From assembly GCA_902768785.1 (NCBI GenBank), contig CACXMM010000007.1, positions 28,524 to 92,523 on the forward strand: a stretch of 64,000 bases of DNA, read 5' to 3'. The translations under genes were made by a program, and so were the position numbers. This stretch comes from an uncultured Prevotellaceae bacterium. Its GTDB lineage: Bacteria > Bacteroidota > Bacteroidia > Bacteroidales > Bacteroidaceae. Positions 17,259 through 26,087 of the stretch are shown piece by piece. The notes beneath the pieces are model-generated. The model worked only from the letters and a program-made list of their open reading frames with translations. It was not told where the DNA came from and ran no database searches. Each line of letters opens with the position of its first letter. Position 1 is the first letter of the stretch.

Positions 17259-17906
17259 ATGAAAATAGATTTTGAGAAATTGAACGGTCTTGTACCGGCC
17301 ATCGTGCAGGATGCCACAACGAAGAATGTGCTGATGCTCGGCTTCATGAACCAGGAAGCCTACGACAAGACCCTTGCAACGGGACATGTCACCTTCTGGA
17401 GCCGGTCGCGCAACTGTCTGTGGACCAAGGGCGAGACGAGTGGTAACTTCCTGAACCTGGTGAGTATCCAAAACGACTGTGATGATGACACGCTCCTGGT
17501 GAAGGTGCACCCTCAGGGACCCACCTGTCATACAGGCACCGACACCTGCTGGGGAGAGACCAATGAGACCAATCCCCTCCTCTTCCTGACGGAACTGCAA
17601 GACTTCATCGAGAAGCGCCATCAAGAGATGCCTGAAGGATCCTATACCACCAAGTTGTTCCGCGATGGGGTGAACAAGATTGCACAGAAAGTGGGCGAAG
17701 AGGCCTTAGAGACGGTCATCGAAGCCTGTAACGGGACAAATGACAAACTGACCTACGAGGCTTCCGACCTGATGTACCACCTCCTGGTACTGCTCACGAG
17801 TAAAGGCATGCGAATCGAGGACGTGGCAGCAGAACTGGCGAAGCGCCATGATCCCGAATGGGACAAGAAACGTCGTGTGGCCAAGAGCAAAGGTGAGATG
17901 AAATAA
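17259..17906 (+). CDS. hisIE: Bifunctional phosphoribosyl-AMP cyclohydrolase / phosphoribosyl-ATP pyrophosphatase
   Basis: Steps 2 and 3 of histidine synthesis in one chain of 215 residues. The N-terminal HisI domain (about 1-105) has FWSRSRNCLWTKGETSGN, the metal site CDDDTLLVKV and HPQGPTCHTG. The C-terminal HisE domain (about 115-205) has the acidic helix motif KVGEEALETVIEA and SDLMYHLLVLL. It is last in the hisHAFI cluster. A small GCCGTAACGGC palindrome follows at 17911-17921, without a T tail. Confidence 0.94.
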   Translation: MKIDFEKLNGLVPAIVQDATTKNVLMLGFMNQEAYDKTLATGHVTFWSRSRNCLWTKGETSGNFLNLVSIQNDCDDDTLLVKVHPQGPTCHTGTDTCWGETNETNPLLFLTELQDFIEKRHQEMPEGSYTTKLFRDGVNKIAQKVGEEALETVIEACNGTNDKLTYEASDLMYHLLVLLTSKGMRIEDVAAELAKRHDPEWDKKRRVAKSKGEMK

Positions 17907-17959
17907 GACTGCCGTAACGGCTGTTGAAATAGATAACAGTTAATCGTCATATATTAGCT

Positions 17960-18670
17960 ATGCTCATTGAATATAAGAAAGTAAGTATTTTCCAAGAGGA
18001 TGTCTGCGTACTCAAAGACATCGACTTCCATGTGGATGAAGGGGAATTTATCTATATCATCGGAAAGGTGGGATCCGGGAAGAGTTCCCTGCTAAAGACC
18101 ACTTATTGCGAGCTGGATATCGAAAGCGCAGAACAAGCCATGGTGCTCGGTCGTGACGTAACGGACATACGTCGCAGGGAGATTCCTGCCCTCAGGAAGG
18201 AAATGGGAATCATTTTTCAAGATTTCCAGCTGCTCCACGACCGGACTGTGAAGAAGAACCTCCGGTTCGTCCTCAAAGCCACAGGATGGAAAGACAAGAA
18301 AGTCATCGAGGAACGTATCGACGAGGTGCTCGACCTGGTGGGAATGCTCGAGAAAAAGGACAAGATGCCCCACGAGCTGTCGGGAGGTGAGCAGCAGCGA
18401 ATTGCTATAGCCCGTGCCATCCTGAACAAGCCGAAGGTGATCATCGCCGACGAGCCGACAGGAAATCTCGATCCAGAGACTGCCGCCTATATTGTTAGTC
18501 TGCTGAAGCAGATCAGTCAGACAGGCACGGCCATCGTCATGACAACCCACAACATCCCCATGCTCGACAAGTTCCCTGGAATCGTCTATCGCTGCAAGGA
18601 CGGAAGTATGCAGGACGTGACAAACGACTATAACAAAATGGATTTGACCGAAGAGGGGGAAGAGAGTTGA
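17960..18670 (+). CDS. ftsE: FtsE-like cell-division ABC ATPase
   Basis: Cytoplasmic ATPase that, with FtsX, couples division to wall hydrolase activation. 236 residues. The Walker A motif is [10 protein letters not shown], the Q-loop is [13 protein letters not shown], the signature is [16 protein letters not shown] and Walker B is [15 protein letters not shown]. The FtsE-specific FQDFQLL is clear. ftsX is not adjacent, and the flanking genes are hisIE and lysC. A LolD-type ATPase is possible but less likely given the Q-loop. Confidence 0.82.
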   Translation: MLIEYKKVSIFQEDVCVLKDIDFHVDEGEFIYIIGKVGSGKSSLLKTTYCELDIESAEQAMVLGRDVTDIRRREIPALRKEMGIIFQDFQLLHDRTVKKNLRFVLKATGWKDKKVIEERIDEVLDLVGMLEKKDKMPHELSGGEQQRIAIARAILNKPKVIIADEPTGNLDPETAAYIVSLLKQISQTGTAIVMTTHNIPMLDKFPGIVYRCKDGSMQDVTNDYNKMDLTEEGEES

Positions 18671-18709
18671 CAGTTAAGTGATGAAAGTATAACAATAAAG
18701 AATAAAGAT

Positions 18710-20029
18710 ATGAAAGTAATGAAATTCGGCGGTACCTCCGTGGGCACGCCTGAACGCATGAAGAGCGTTACACAGTTGGTAACAAGAAGTGATGAACCCG
18801 TGTTTATCGTGCTCTCTGCCATGTCGGGAACGACCAATTCCCTCGTGGAGATCAGCAACTACCTGTACAAGAAGAACCCAGAGGGAGCGAATGATGTCAT
18901 CAACCGTCTGGAGCAGAAGTACATGGAACATGTGGACGTTCTGTATGCCACCGAAGAGTATAAGCAGAAGACGCGCGAATTCCTCAAAGGGGAGTTCATG
19001 TACCTGCGCTCGTTCACGAAGGATCTGTTCACCAGCTTCGAGGAGAAGAGTATTGTGGCCCAGGGAGAGATCATCAGCACCAATATGGTAGTGAATTACA
19101 TGCAGGAACAGGGCATCAATGCTGTCCTGCTGTCGGCTCTCGACTTCATGCGCACCGACAAGAACGGTGAGCCGGATCCCGGCTATATCAAGGAGAAACT
19201 GACCAAAGTACTGGAAGAGAACGAAGGTTATCAGGTGTATCTCACCCAAGGATTCATCTGCCGCAATGCCTACGGTGAGGTGGATAACCTGGAACGTGGC
19301 GGCTCTGACTATACAGCCTCACTCATCGGTGCTGCCATCAATGCCGACGAGATACAGATCTGGACCGATATCGACGGTATGCACAACAACGATCCACGCG
19401 TGGTGGACAAGACCGAGGCTGTACGCCAGCTACATTTCGAGGAGGCTGCAGAGCTGGCTTACTTCGGAGCAAAGATCCTGCACCCCACCTGTGTGCAGCC
19501 TGCTAAGTTCGCTGGTATCCCCGTACGTCTGAAGAACACCATGGAGCCCGATGCCCCAGGAACCATCATCGACAACGTGACCGTGCGCGGAAAGATCAAG
19601 GCTGTGGCTGCCAAGGACAATATCACTGCCATCAAGATCAAGAGCTCACGCATGCTCCTCGCCACTGGATTCCTTCGCAAGGTGTTCGAGATCTTCGAGA
19701 GCTATCAGACCGCCATTGACATGGTGGCTACCTCAGAAGTCGGTGTGAGCATGAGTATCGACAACGATGCCCATCTGAATGACATCGTGGATGAGCTGAA
19801 GAAGTATGGAACAGTGACCGTTGACACCGACATGTGCATCATCTGTGTCGTGGGTGATCTCGACTGGAGCAATGTGGGCTTCGAGACCCTCGCCACCGAT
19901 GCGATGAAGAACATTCCTGTACGCATGATCTCCTACGGTGGTTCCAACTACAACATCTCGTTCCTGATCAAAGCAGCCGATAAGAAACGTGCACTGCAGA
20001 GTCTGAGCGATACATTATTTAATAAATAA
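18710..20029 (+). CDS. lysC: Aspartate kinase, monofunctional
   Basis: Phosphorylates L-aspartate, the first step to lysine, threonine and methionine. 439 residues. The signature KFGGTSVGTPERMK lies near the N-terminus, with LERGGSDYTASLIGAAI and WTDIDGMHNNDPRVV in the kinase core. Tandem ACT regulatory domains occupy about residues 290-439 (ITAIKIKSSRMLLATGF, then CIICVVGDL). There is no homoserine dehydrogenase fusion. The next gene, lysA, is 45 bp downstream. Confidence 0.93.
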   Translation: MKVMKFGGTSVGTPERMKSVTQLVTRSDEPVFIVLSAMSGTTNSLVEISNYLYKKNPEGANDVINRLEQKYMEHVDVLYATEEYKQKTREFLKGEFMYLRSFTKDLFTSFEEKSIVAQGEIISTNMVVNYMQEQGINAVLLSALDFMRTDKNGEPDPGYIKEKLTKVLEENEGYQVYLTQGFICRNAYGEVDNLERGGSDYTASLIGAAINADEIQIWTDIDGMHNNDPRVVDKTEAVRQLHFEEAAELAYFGAKILHPTCVQPAKFAGIPVRLKNTMEPDAPGTIIDNVTVRGKIKAVAAKDNITAIKIKSSRMLLATGFLRKVFEIFESYQTAIDMVATSEVGVSMSIDNDAHLNDIVDELKKYGTVTVDTDMCIICVVGDLDWSNVGFETLATDAMKNIPVRMISYGGSNYNISFLIKAADKKRALQSLSDTLFNK

Positions 20030-20074
20030 ATAAACAACTCAAAACAACACCAAACACAAGTATTCGTAGGATAT

Positions 20075-21262
20075 ATGAATCAAAGACCACTGCCCAAGGG
20101 GAAGGGCAAAGGAATATTCCCCATTGAGAAATTCAGAAAGATAGAGACACCGTTCTACTATTACGATACGCAACTGCTACGCGACACCCTGAGGGCAATC
20201 AATACCGAGGTGGGGAAGCACGAGGGGTTCTGCGTTCACTATGCCATTAAGGCCAATGCCAACCCTAAGGTGTTGAACATTATCTGCCAAGCAGGATTGG
20301 GTGCCGACTGTGTCAGCGGTGGGGAAATACGGGCATGCATCTCAGCCGGATTCCCAGCCAGAAAAATCGTCTATGCCGGTGTAGGGAAAAGCGACTGGGA
20401 GATCAATCTGGGACTGGACAATGACATCTTCTGCTTCAATGTAGAAAGCATCCCGGAACTGGAGGTCATCAACGAGCTCGCCTCTGCTAAGGGGAAGATA
20501 GCTCGCGTGGCTTTCCGTCTGAACCCGAACATCGGAGCACACACCCATGCGAATATCACCACAGGACTGGCAGAGAACAAGTTCGGTATCGCCATGCGTG
20601 ATATGGAGACGGTGATCAGCAAGGCCGATAAATTGACAAATGTCAAGTTCGTAGGACTACATTTCCATATCGGTTCGCAGATTCTCGACATGGGTGACTT
20701 CGAGGCGCTATGTAATCGTGTAAATGACTTACAGAACCAGCTGGAGAGTCACCATATCCATGTGGAGCACATCAATGTGGGTGGCGGTCTTGGCGTGGAT
20801 TACGAACACCCCAACCGTGTTCCCATTCCCGATTTCAAATCCTATTTCGATACGTATGCGAGGAAACTGAAGCTCCGTCACGGGCAGACGCTTCATTTCG
20901 AATTAGGGCGTGCTGTGGTGGCACAATGTGGCAGTCTGATTACCCGCACCTTATATATTAAGGAAGGCTCATATAAGAAGTTTGCCATCGTGGATGCGGG
21001 ATTTCCCGACCTCATCCGTCCTGCCCTGTACCAGGCATATCATAAGATCGAGAACATCAGCAGCGATGAGCCTTTCGAGGCGTACGATGTGGTGGGACCA
21101 ATTTGCGAGTCAACGGATGTCTTTGCCAAACATATAGACATCAACCGGACACACCGTGGTGACCTCATCGCCTTGCGCTCGGCGGGGGCTTACGGCGAGA
21201 TCATGGCTTCAGGCTATAATTGCCGTCAGCTACCCAAGGGATACATAACAGAGGATTTATAA
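20075..21262 (+). CDS. lysA: Diaminopimelate decarboxylase
   Basis: Last step of lysine synthesis. 395 residues, fold type III PLP enzyme. The PLP lysine is in VHYAIKANANPKVL (about Lys53). HFHIGSQI, INVGGGLGVDYEHP and the substrate site GPICESTDVFAK (Cys in CESxD) are all present. It follows lysC in an apparent lysine unit and is followed with no gap by a glycosyltransferase gene. Confidence 0.95.
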   Translation: MNQRPLPKGKGKGIFPIEKFRKIETPFYYYDTQLLRDTLRAINTEVGKHEGFCVHYAIKANANPKVLNIICQAGLGADCVSGGEIRACISAGFPARKIVYAGVGKSDWEINLGLDNDIFCFNVESIPELEVINELASAKGKIARVAFRLNPNIGAHTHANITTGLAENKFGIAMRDMETVISKADKLTNVKFVGLHFHIGSQILDMGDFEALCNRVNDLQNQLESHHIHVEHINVGGGLGVDYEHPNRVPIPDFKSYFDTYARKLKLRHGQTLHFELGRAVVAQCGSLITRTLYIKEGSYKKFAIVDAGFPDLIRPALYQAYHKIENISSDEPFEAYDVVGPICESTDVFAKHIDINRTHRGDLIALRSAGAYGEIMASGYNCRQLPKGYITEDL

Positions 21263-22441
21263 ATGATGCCATTTGATACAGTAACATTGATTATCTGCGC
21301 GGTCGTCATCGTGACTGCCATCGTCACACCGATGATGAACATTTTCTTCAGGAAGGTAAGGACCGGTGAGGAGGCGTTATCCCCCAAGGAGGATGAGAAG
21401 CTGCCTCCACTGTCGGTACTTCTTACCGTTCATGATAATGCACGAGAACTGGAACGTCATCTGCCCGCCATCCTTTCACAGGACTACCCCTCTGGCTATG
21501 AGGTGATTGCCGTGGTGAGTAAAGGGGAAGATGACACCGATGATGTGCTGAAACAGTTTGCCAACAGTCATTCCAATCTCTACATGACGTTCATCCCCGA
21601 TACTTCACGCTATATGAGCAGAAAAAAACTCGCGGTAACCTTAGGTGTGAAGGCGGCCAAGAACGACTGGGTGCTGATGACGGATGCCACTTGTCAGCCG
21701 TCATCCGACCAATGGCTGAAGCATATGGCACGGCAGGCTGCAGCAGGAACCGACCTTATCATCGGCTATAGCAACTATGATGATGAAGCCTCCGACTACC
21801 AGCGTTTCGAACGACTGATAAACCAGCGATATATCCTGCGGAAAGCACAACGGGGCATCGCCTATCGCTGTGAGCCGGGGAACCTGATGTTCCGCAAGAC
21901 CCTTTTCCTCGATGGCAGAGGCTTCGAGGGTAACCTCAAGTATATCCGTGGGGAATATGATTTCATCGTGAATAAGTTCGCAGAACATGGAAACGTGGCC
22001 ACCGTGACGGATCCTAATGCATGGATTATTGAGGATGCACCAACCAACAAGCAGAATCGTAACCGTCATCTGTATTACATGGAGACACGCAGACATCTCG
22101 CACGTTCTTTCGGGTACCGATTGCCTGTATGGATGGATCAATGCGCCCTGCACCTGACGATCCTGCTCATCATGGCTAGCTTTGCCTATGGAGGCTTCCT
22201 GCTGGCGACACAGCCATCGGAAGGGAAAGGATGGCTGTTCATCGGATGTGCCACTGTGGCTCTCGTCGTCACCCTCTTGATACGCAGCATCTTTGCTCAG
22301 AGAGGTTGCAAACTGTTTGGTGAGCAGATCCCTGCATGGAAAATTCTACCGTTCGAGATCGTCACGATCTGGAAAGAACTACAGAACAAGATCAGATACC
22401 TATTGGCAGACAAATACAACTTCATCTGCCACAAAGTGTGA
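21263..22441 (+). CDS. Membrane glycosyltransferase family 2
   Basis: 392 residues with an N-terminal membrane span (LIICAVVIVTAIVTPMMNIFF) and at least two C-terminal spans (LTILLIMASFAYGGFLLA and GWLFIGCATVALVVTLLI). The GT-A core shows LSVLLTVHDNARELERHLPA, VLMTDATCQPSSDQW (DxD-like Asp) and a late EYDFIVNKFAEHG. A sugar is probably added to a lipid or surface glycan. The ATG is adjacent to the lysA stop. It is translationally close to the next gene, a truncated glycosyltransferase-like protein, so the pair may work together. Confidence 0.8.
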   Translation: MMPFDTVTLIICAVVIVTAIVTPMMNIFFRKVRTGEEALSPKEDEKLPPLSVLLTVHDNARELERHLPAILSQDYPSGYEVIAVVSKGEDDTDDVLKQFANSHSNLYMTFIPDTSRYMSRKKLAVTLGVKAAKNDWVLMTDATCQPSSDQWLKHMARQAAAGTDLIIGYSNYDDEASDYQRFERLINQRYILRKAQRGIAYRCEPGNLMFRKTLFLDGRGFEGNLKYIRGEYDFIVNKFAEHGNVATVTDPNAWIIEDAPTNKQNRNRHLYYMETRRHLARSFGYRLPVWMDQCALHLTILLIMASFAYGGFLLATQPSEGKGWLFIGCATVALVVTLLIRSIFAQRGCKLFGEQIPAWKILPFEIVTIWKELQNKIRYLLADKYNFICHKV

Positions 22442-22445
22442 CATC

Positions 22446-23618
22446 ATGAGAATCCTGCACTATATCCCCGAGCGCATGCTTGTCTCAGCAGACACGGAGA
22501 CACCGCTGCGAAGCACCGACATTTCTCCCGAATATCTGTCGGCAATTACCTCGGGCATGTCCGATAAGGCCGACGTGCAGGTAGCACAATCCTTTGCCCA
22601 GTTCAGGCAACAGGTGAAAGAGAACAATCCCGATATCATCCATATCCACGGCTGCTGGAACCTCTCCGCCTACCGGGTGCAGCACTGGGCAACACATCGG
22701 CAACATGCTGTGGTACTGTCGCTGCACAACGATATGCAGCCCTGGCGTGTGCGACGTCATTTCTGGCTGCATAAGCTGCCCTTACTCATTCTCTACCAGC
22801 GACAGGCAATCAAATCAGCCGATGCCATCCATGTGTTCAGTCACTCTGAGTATCAGCGTATGGAAAGGATGAAATGGAACACCCGTCTTGCACTGATCAG
22901 GAACAGCACGCTCTCAGAACAATATTCAACCGAGCAAATGACCGACGAATGGATGGCATTCTATCAGAAGGTCATCGACAGCAACAGTTTCCGACTGATG
23001 ACAGATAAAGACAAAGCTCTTGAGAGTGAAATGCTCCACCTTGCCATCACGAACAATACTGTCACAACGGCTCAGGTTATCCCTGCCGATAGCATGAGGA
23101 AAATCCTCATACATGCCAGTGATGAGGGAATTCTCGATACTGTGAGAAAAGGGGCTGCCCTGATGCAACAAGACACCGACGCACTGGTTATTGATCATAT
23201 AGAGCGTTTCCTGCAACGGCTGAAGAAAGAGACAGGGACCTTGGAGAACGAGAAGATCATGCCGAAGAGGCGACTGATGAAGACCAAGTTCCATAACCTT
23301 CAACAAGACGAGAAACCCAGCGACACGGAACAGCAGCTCATCGTGATGCTCATCAATATCCAGCATGAACTGAAGCACCGTCGACTGCCACGCCGTCATC
23401 TCATGGAGTTCTACCAGATGCTGCGATTCACGGAATATGACGAAGACAAGCTACAGCGCATGGCGAAGCAGCTGAATATCCAGAAGTTCGCTGCACGCTT
23501 AATGCAGATTCTGCACGAAACATTCTATCTGGAGGAGGGGTTCATGCCCATCCCACCAGTCGATGATAAGAGAACAAACAAATTAAGGAAATCACTACTA
23601 CAATCGAACACGCAATGA
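22446..23618 (+). CDS. GT4-type N-terminal domain fused to an unassigned helical domain
   Basis: 390 residues from ATG 22446. I rejected the longer frame from 22293 because it would lie inside the preceding gene. Residues about 1-160 resemble the acceptor half of a GT4 glycosyltransferase: DIIHIHGCWNLSAYRVQHW, VVLSLHNDMQPWRV and SADAIHVFSHSEYQRM. The expected donor-binding half (a GxxxxEGFG-like motif) is missing. It is replaced by about 230 charged, helical residues (for example LKKETGTLENEKIMPKRR) that I do not recognise. It overlaps fbp by four bases (ATGA). Function unknown. It may be a non-catalytic partner of the upstream GT2. Confidence 0.6.
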   Translation: MRILHYIPERMLVSADTETPLRSTDISPEYLSAITSGMSDKADVQVAQSFAQFRQQVKENNPDIIHIHGCWNLSAYRVQHWATHRQHAVVLSLHNDMQPWRVRRHFWLHKLPLLILYQRQAIKSADAIHVFSHSEYQRMERMKWNTRLALIRNSTLSEQYSTEQMTDEWMAFYQKVIDSNSFRLMTDKDKALESEMLHLAITNNTVTTAQVIPADSMRKILIHASDEGILDTVRKGAALMQQDTDALVIDHIERFLQRLKKETGTLENEKIMPKRRLMKTKFHNLQQDEKPSDTEQQLIVMLINIQHELKHRRLPRRHLMEFYQMLRFTEYDEDKLQRMAKQLNIQKFAARLMQILHETFYLEEGFMPIPPVDDKRTNKLRKSLLQSNTQ

Positions 23619-25615
23619 ACAACTATCATGAAAACATCGAGAAAGACTTACGTTATCTCGAACTTCTCGCTCAGTCATTCCCGACGATTGCCGAAGCGAG
23701 CACGGAAATCATTAACCTGCAAGCCATTTTGAACCTACCCAAGGGAACGGAACATTTCCTGGCTGACCTTCATGGGGCATTCCCCTCTTTCCAGCATGTG
23801 CTGAAGAACGCATCGGGAAACATCAAAAGAAAAGTGGGCGAGCTCTTCGGTAACGAGATCCGCGAAAGCGACAAACGGGAGCTCTGCACCCTGATCTACT
23901 ACCCAGAGCAGAAGCTCGAACTGGTCAAACAGACCGAAGAAGACATGGATGACTGGTATCATATCACCATCCATCAGTTGGTGAGGGTCTGCCGCGACGT
24001 GTCGAGTAAATACACCCGTTCAAAGGTGCGCAAGACCCTTCCCCCCGACTTCTCATATATCATTCAGGAGCTTTTGCATGAGAGAACAGAAGATAGTGAC
24101 AAGGCCGCCTACGTGAAGATGATCATTAACAGCATTATCGATACAGGACGGGCTGACGATTTCATCATCGCCATCTGTAACGTAATCCAACGACTGGTCA
24201 TCGACAAACTGCATATTCTTGGTGATATCTATGATCGCGGTCCAGGAGCCCATCTCATCCTCGACCTCTTGAAGCAATATAAGAACTGGGATATCCAATG
24301 GGGAAACCACGATATCCTATGGATGGGAGCCTGTGCGGGTAACGATGCCTGTATTTGTAATGTGATACGTCTCTGCCTGCGCTATGCTAATCTCACCACC
24401 CTGGAAGAAGCCTACGGCATCAACCTCGTCCCCTTGGCCACCTTTGCCATGGAGACATACGGCGATGATCCCTGTACAGAGTTCATGCCGAAAACCAACG
24501 GTGGTAGCGAGAGGCTCGACGAGAAGGATGCTCGTCTCACCGCCATGATGCATAAGGCTATTGCCATCCTGCAGTTCAAGGTGGAGGCACAGATCTTCCA
24601 TAAGCATCCCGAATGGGGCATGGAAGACCGCGACCTGCTCAGTACCATCAACACCGAGAAGGGCACCTGCGTGGTTAACGGGAAAGAGTATCCCATGACT
24701 TCATGCCACTTCCCTACCCTTCCCCCGTCATCCACGGCGGGAGCCAACGCCATCGCACTCACCCCCGAGGAAAAGGACCTGATGCAACGCCTACATCATT
24801 CATTCACCGTGAATGAAAAACTGCGCAAGCATATCAAACTCATCTTCTCCCATGGCTGCATGTATTCCATCGTGAACCACAACCTGCTGTTCCACGCCTC
24901 CTGTCCACTGAATGCCGATGGTACACTGAAAGAGGTAACATTATATCAGGACAAGAAATACAAGGGAAAGGATCTGATGCACTACACAGGCATGCTGATA
25001 CGTTCAGCCTTCCAAGGAGATACAAACCCTGAGGAACGCGATTACGGCATAGACTATTTCCTCTACCTCTGGTGCGGTCCTGACAGCATCCTCTTTGACA
25101 AGTCGAAGATGGCTACATTCGAGCGCTATTTCATCGAAGACAAAGCGACACACAAGGAAGTGAAAGGCAATTACTTCAAGCTACGCGACAACGAGGAGAT
25201 CTGTGACCATATCCTCGATGCCTTCGAAGTGGAGGGTCCGAACCGTCATATCATCAATGGTCATGTGCCCATACATGCTGCCGAAGGAGAGAATCCCATC
25301 AAGGCCAATGGAAAGTTGATGGTGATTGACGGCGGTTTCTCACAAGCCTATCACAAGACAACGGGCATTGCCGGCTACACCCTTGTCTATCACTCCCGAG
25401 GTTTCCAACTCGTTCAGCATGAGCCGTTCACCAGTGAGGAGGACGCTGTGAAGCGAGGAATTGACATCAAGAGCACCACGCAAATTGTGGAGATGACAGC
25501 CCAGCGGATGCTCGTGGCCGACACCGATGTGGGAAAAGAACTGAAGAAACAAGTGTCAGACCTACGTGAACTGCTCTACGCCTACCGTCATGGCTTCCTC
25601 AAGGAGAAACGCTAA
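23615..25615 (+). CDS. fbp: Fructose-1,6-bisphosphatase, class III
   Basis: Gluconeogenic phosphatase of the calcineurin-like class found in Firmicutes and Bacteroidota, 666 residues as usual. Metal-binding motifs are visible: LADLHGAFPSF near residue 48, ILGDIYDRGPGAHL near 202, WGNHDILWMGACAG near 227, and INGHVPIHAAEGENPIKANG and VIDGGFSQAYHKTTG near 545-580. It is the end of the lysC-lysA-glycosyltransferase run and is convergent with a minus-strand gene only 4 bp away. Confidence 0.95.
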   Translation: MNNYHENIEKDLRYLELLAQSFPTIAEASTEIINLQAILNLPKGTEHFLADLHGAFPSFQHVLKNASGNIKRKVGELFGNEIRESDKRELCTLIYYPEQKLELVKQTEEDMDDWYHITIHQLVRVCRDVSSKYTRSKVRKTLPPDFSYIIQELLHERTEDSDKAAYVKMIINSIIDTGRADDFIIAICNVIQRLVIDKLHILGDIYDRGPGAHLILDLLKQYKNWDIQWGNHDILWMGACAGNDACICNVIRLCLRYANLTTLEEAYGINLVPLATFAMETYGDDPCTEFMPKTNGGSERLDEKDARLTAMMHKAIAILQFKVEAQIFHKHPEWGMEDRDLLSTINTEKGTCVVNGKEYPMTSCHFPTLPPSSTAGANAIALTPEEKDLMQRLHHSFTVNEKLRKHIKLIFSHGCMYSIVNHNLLFHASCPLNADGTLKEVTLYQDKKYKGKDLMHYTGMLIRSAFQGDTNPEERDYGIDYFLYLWCGPDSILFDKSKMATFERYFIEDKATHKEVKGNYFKLRDNEEICDHILDAFEVEGPNRHIINGHVPIHAAEGENPIKANGKLMVIDGGFSQAYHKTTGIAGYTLVYHSRGFQLVQHEPFTSEEDAVKRGIDIKSTTQIVEMTAQRMLVADTDVGKELKKQVSDLRELLYAYRHGFLKEKR

Positions 25616-25619
25616 GGGG

Positions 25620-26087
25620 TTAGCTCCAACGGATATGCAGGAGGTGGAGACGCCGCCGATAGTCATATTCATACACGTAGCCATGCTGCCATGCATAATA
25701 GGCGATGGTGATGGCTTGGAGATCATTGAACGACGGATGGATAACCCGTGCGTGCAGATCGAAATCATAGTAGGTAGTACGCATGAGGAGTCCATCTTTC
25801 CCTCCTAACCGATATAATCGGGTCAGTTGCCTATCAGGTGTGAAGGTGCATATTTTTCCACCATTCACCTGATAGGCATCTACCTGACCGAAATCCACCA
25901 AACTGAAGACGATGCATGAGTCGGGATTATAACTCCTCCTGCCGTCATCACCGTTGATTGCCGCAGCGAGTTCCTGTAACAGACTGTCCTTGATGGGGTC
26001 TTCTCCATCATCCATCTGACAGGTTTTCACTGAAAAAAGTACAGGCATCAGCAACAGCAGGACACAAAATGGTAGAATTCTTTTCAT
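25620..26087 (-). CDS. Small exported protein of unknown function
   Basis: 155 residues with a signal peptide (MKRILPFCVLLLLMPVLFSVKT). The body has paired aromatic and basic strands (LMRTTYYDFDLHARVIHP and YVYEYDYRRRLHLLHIRWS). Cys23 follows the leader, but the context VKTCQMD is not a good lipobox. The start overlaps the TonB-type receptor stop by four bases, so the two are probably made together. I do not recognise a family. Confidence 0.6.
   Translation of the reverse strand: MKRILPFCVLLLLMPVLFSVKTCQMDDGEDPIKDSLLQELAAAINGDDGRRSYNPDSCIVFSLVDFGQVDAYQVNGGKICTFTPDRQLTRLYRLGGKDGLLMRTTYYDFDLHARVIHPSFNDLQAITIAYYAWQHGYVYEYDYRRRLHLLHIRWS

Noticed and set aside
22293-22445. Upstream extension of the GT4-like gene
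   Set aside because: The extra 51 codons lie inside the GT2 gene in another frame and encode Arg- and Ser-rich sequence. The ATG at 22446 begins the domain.
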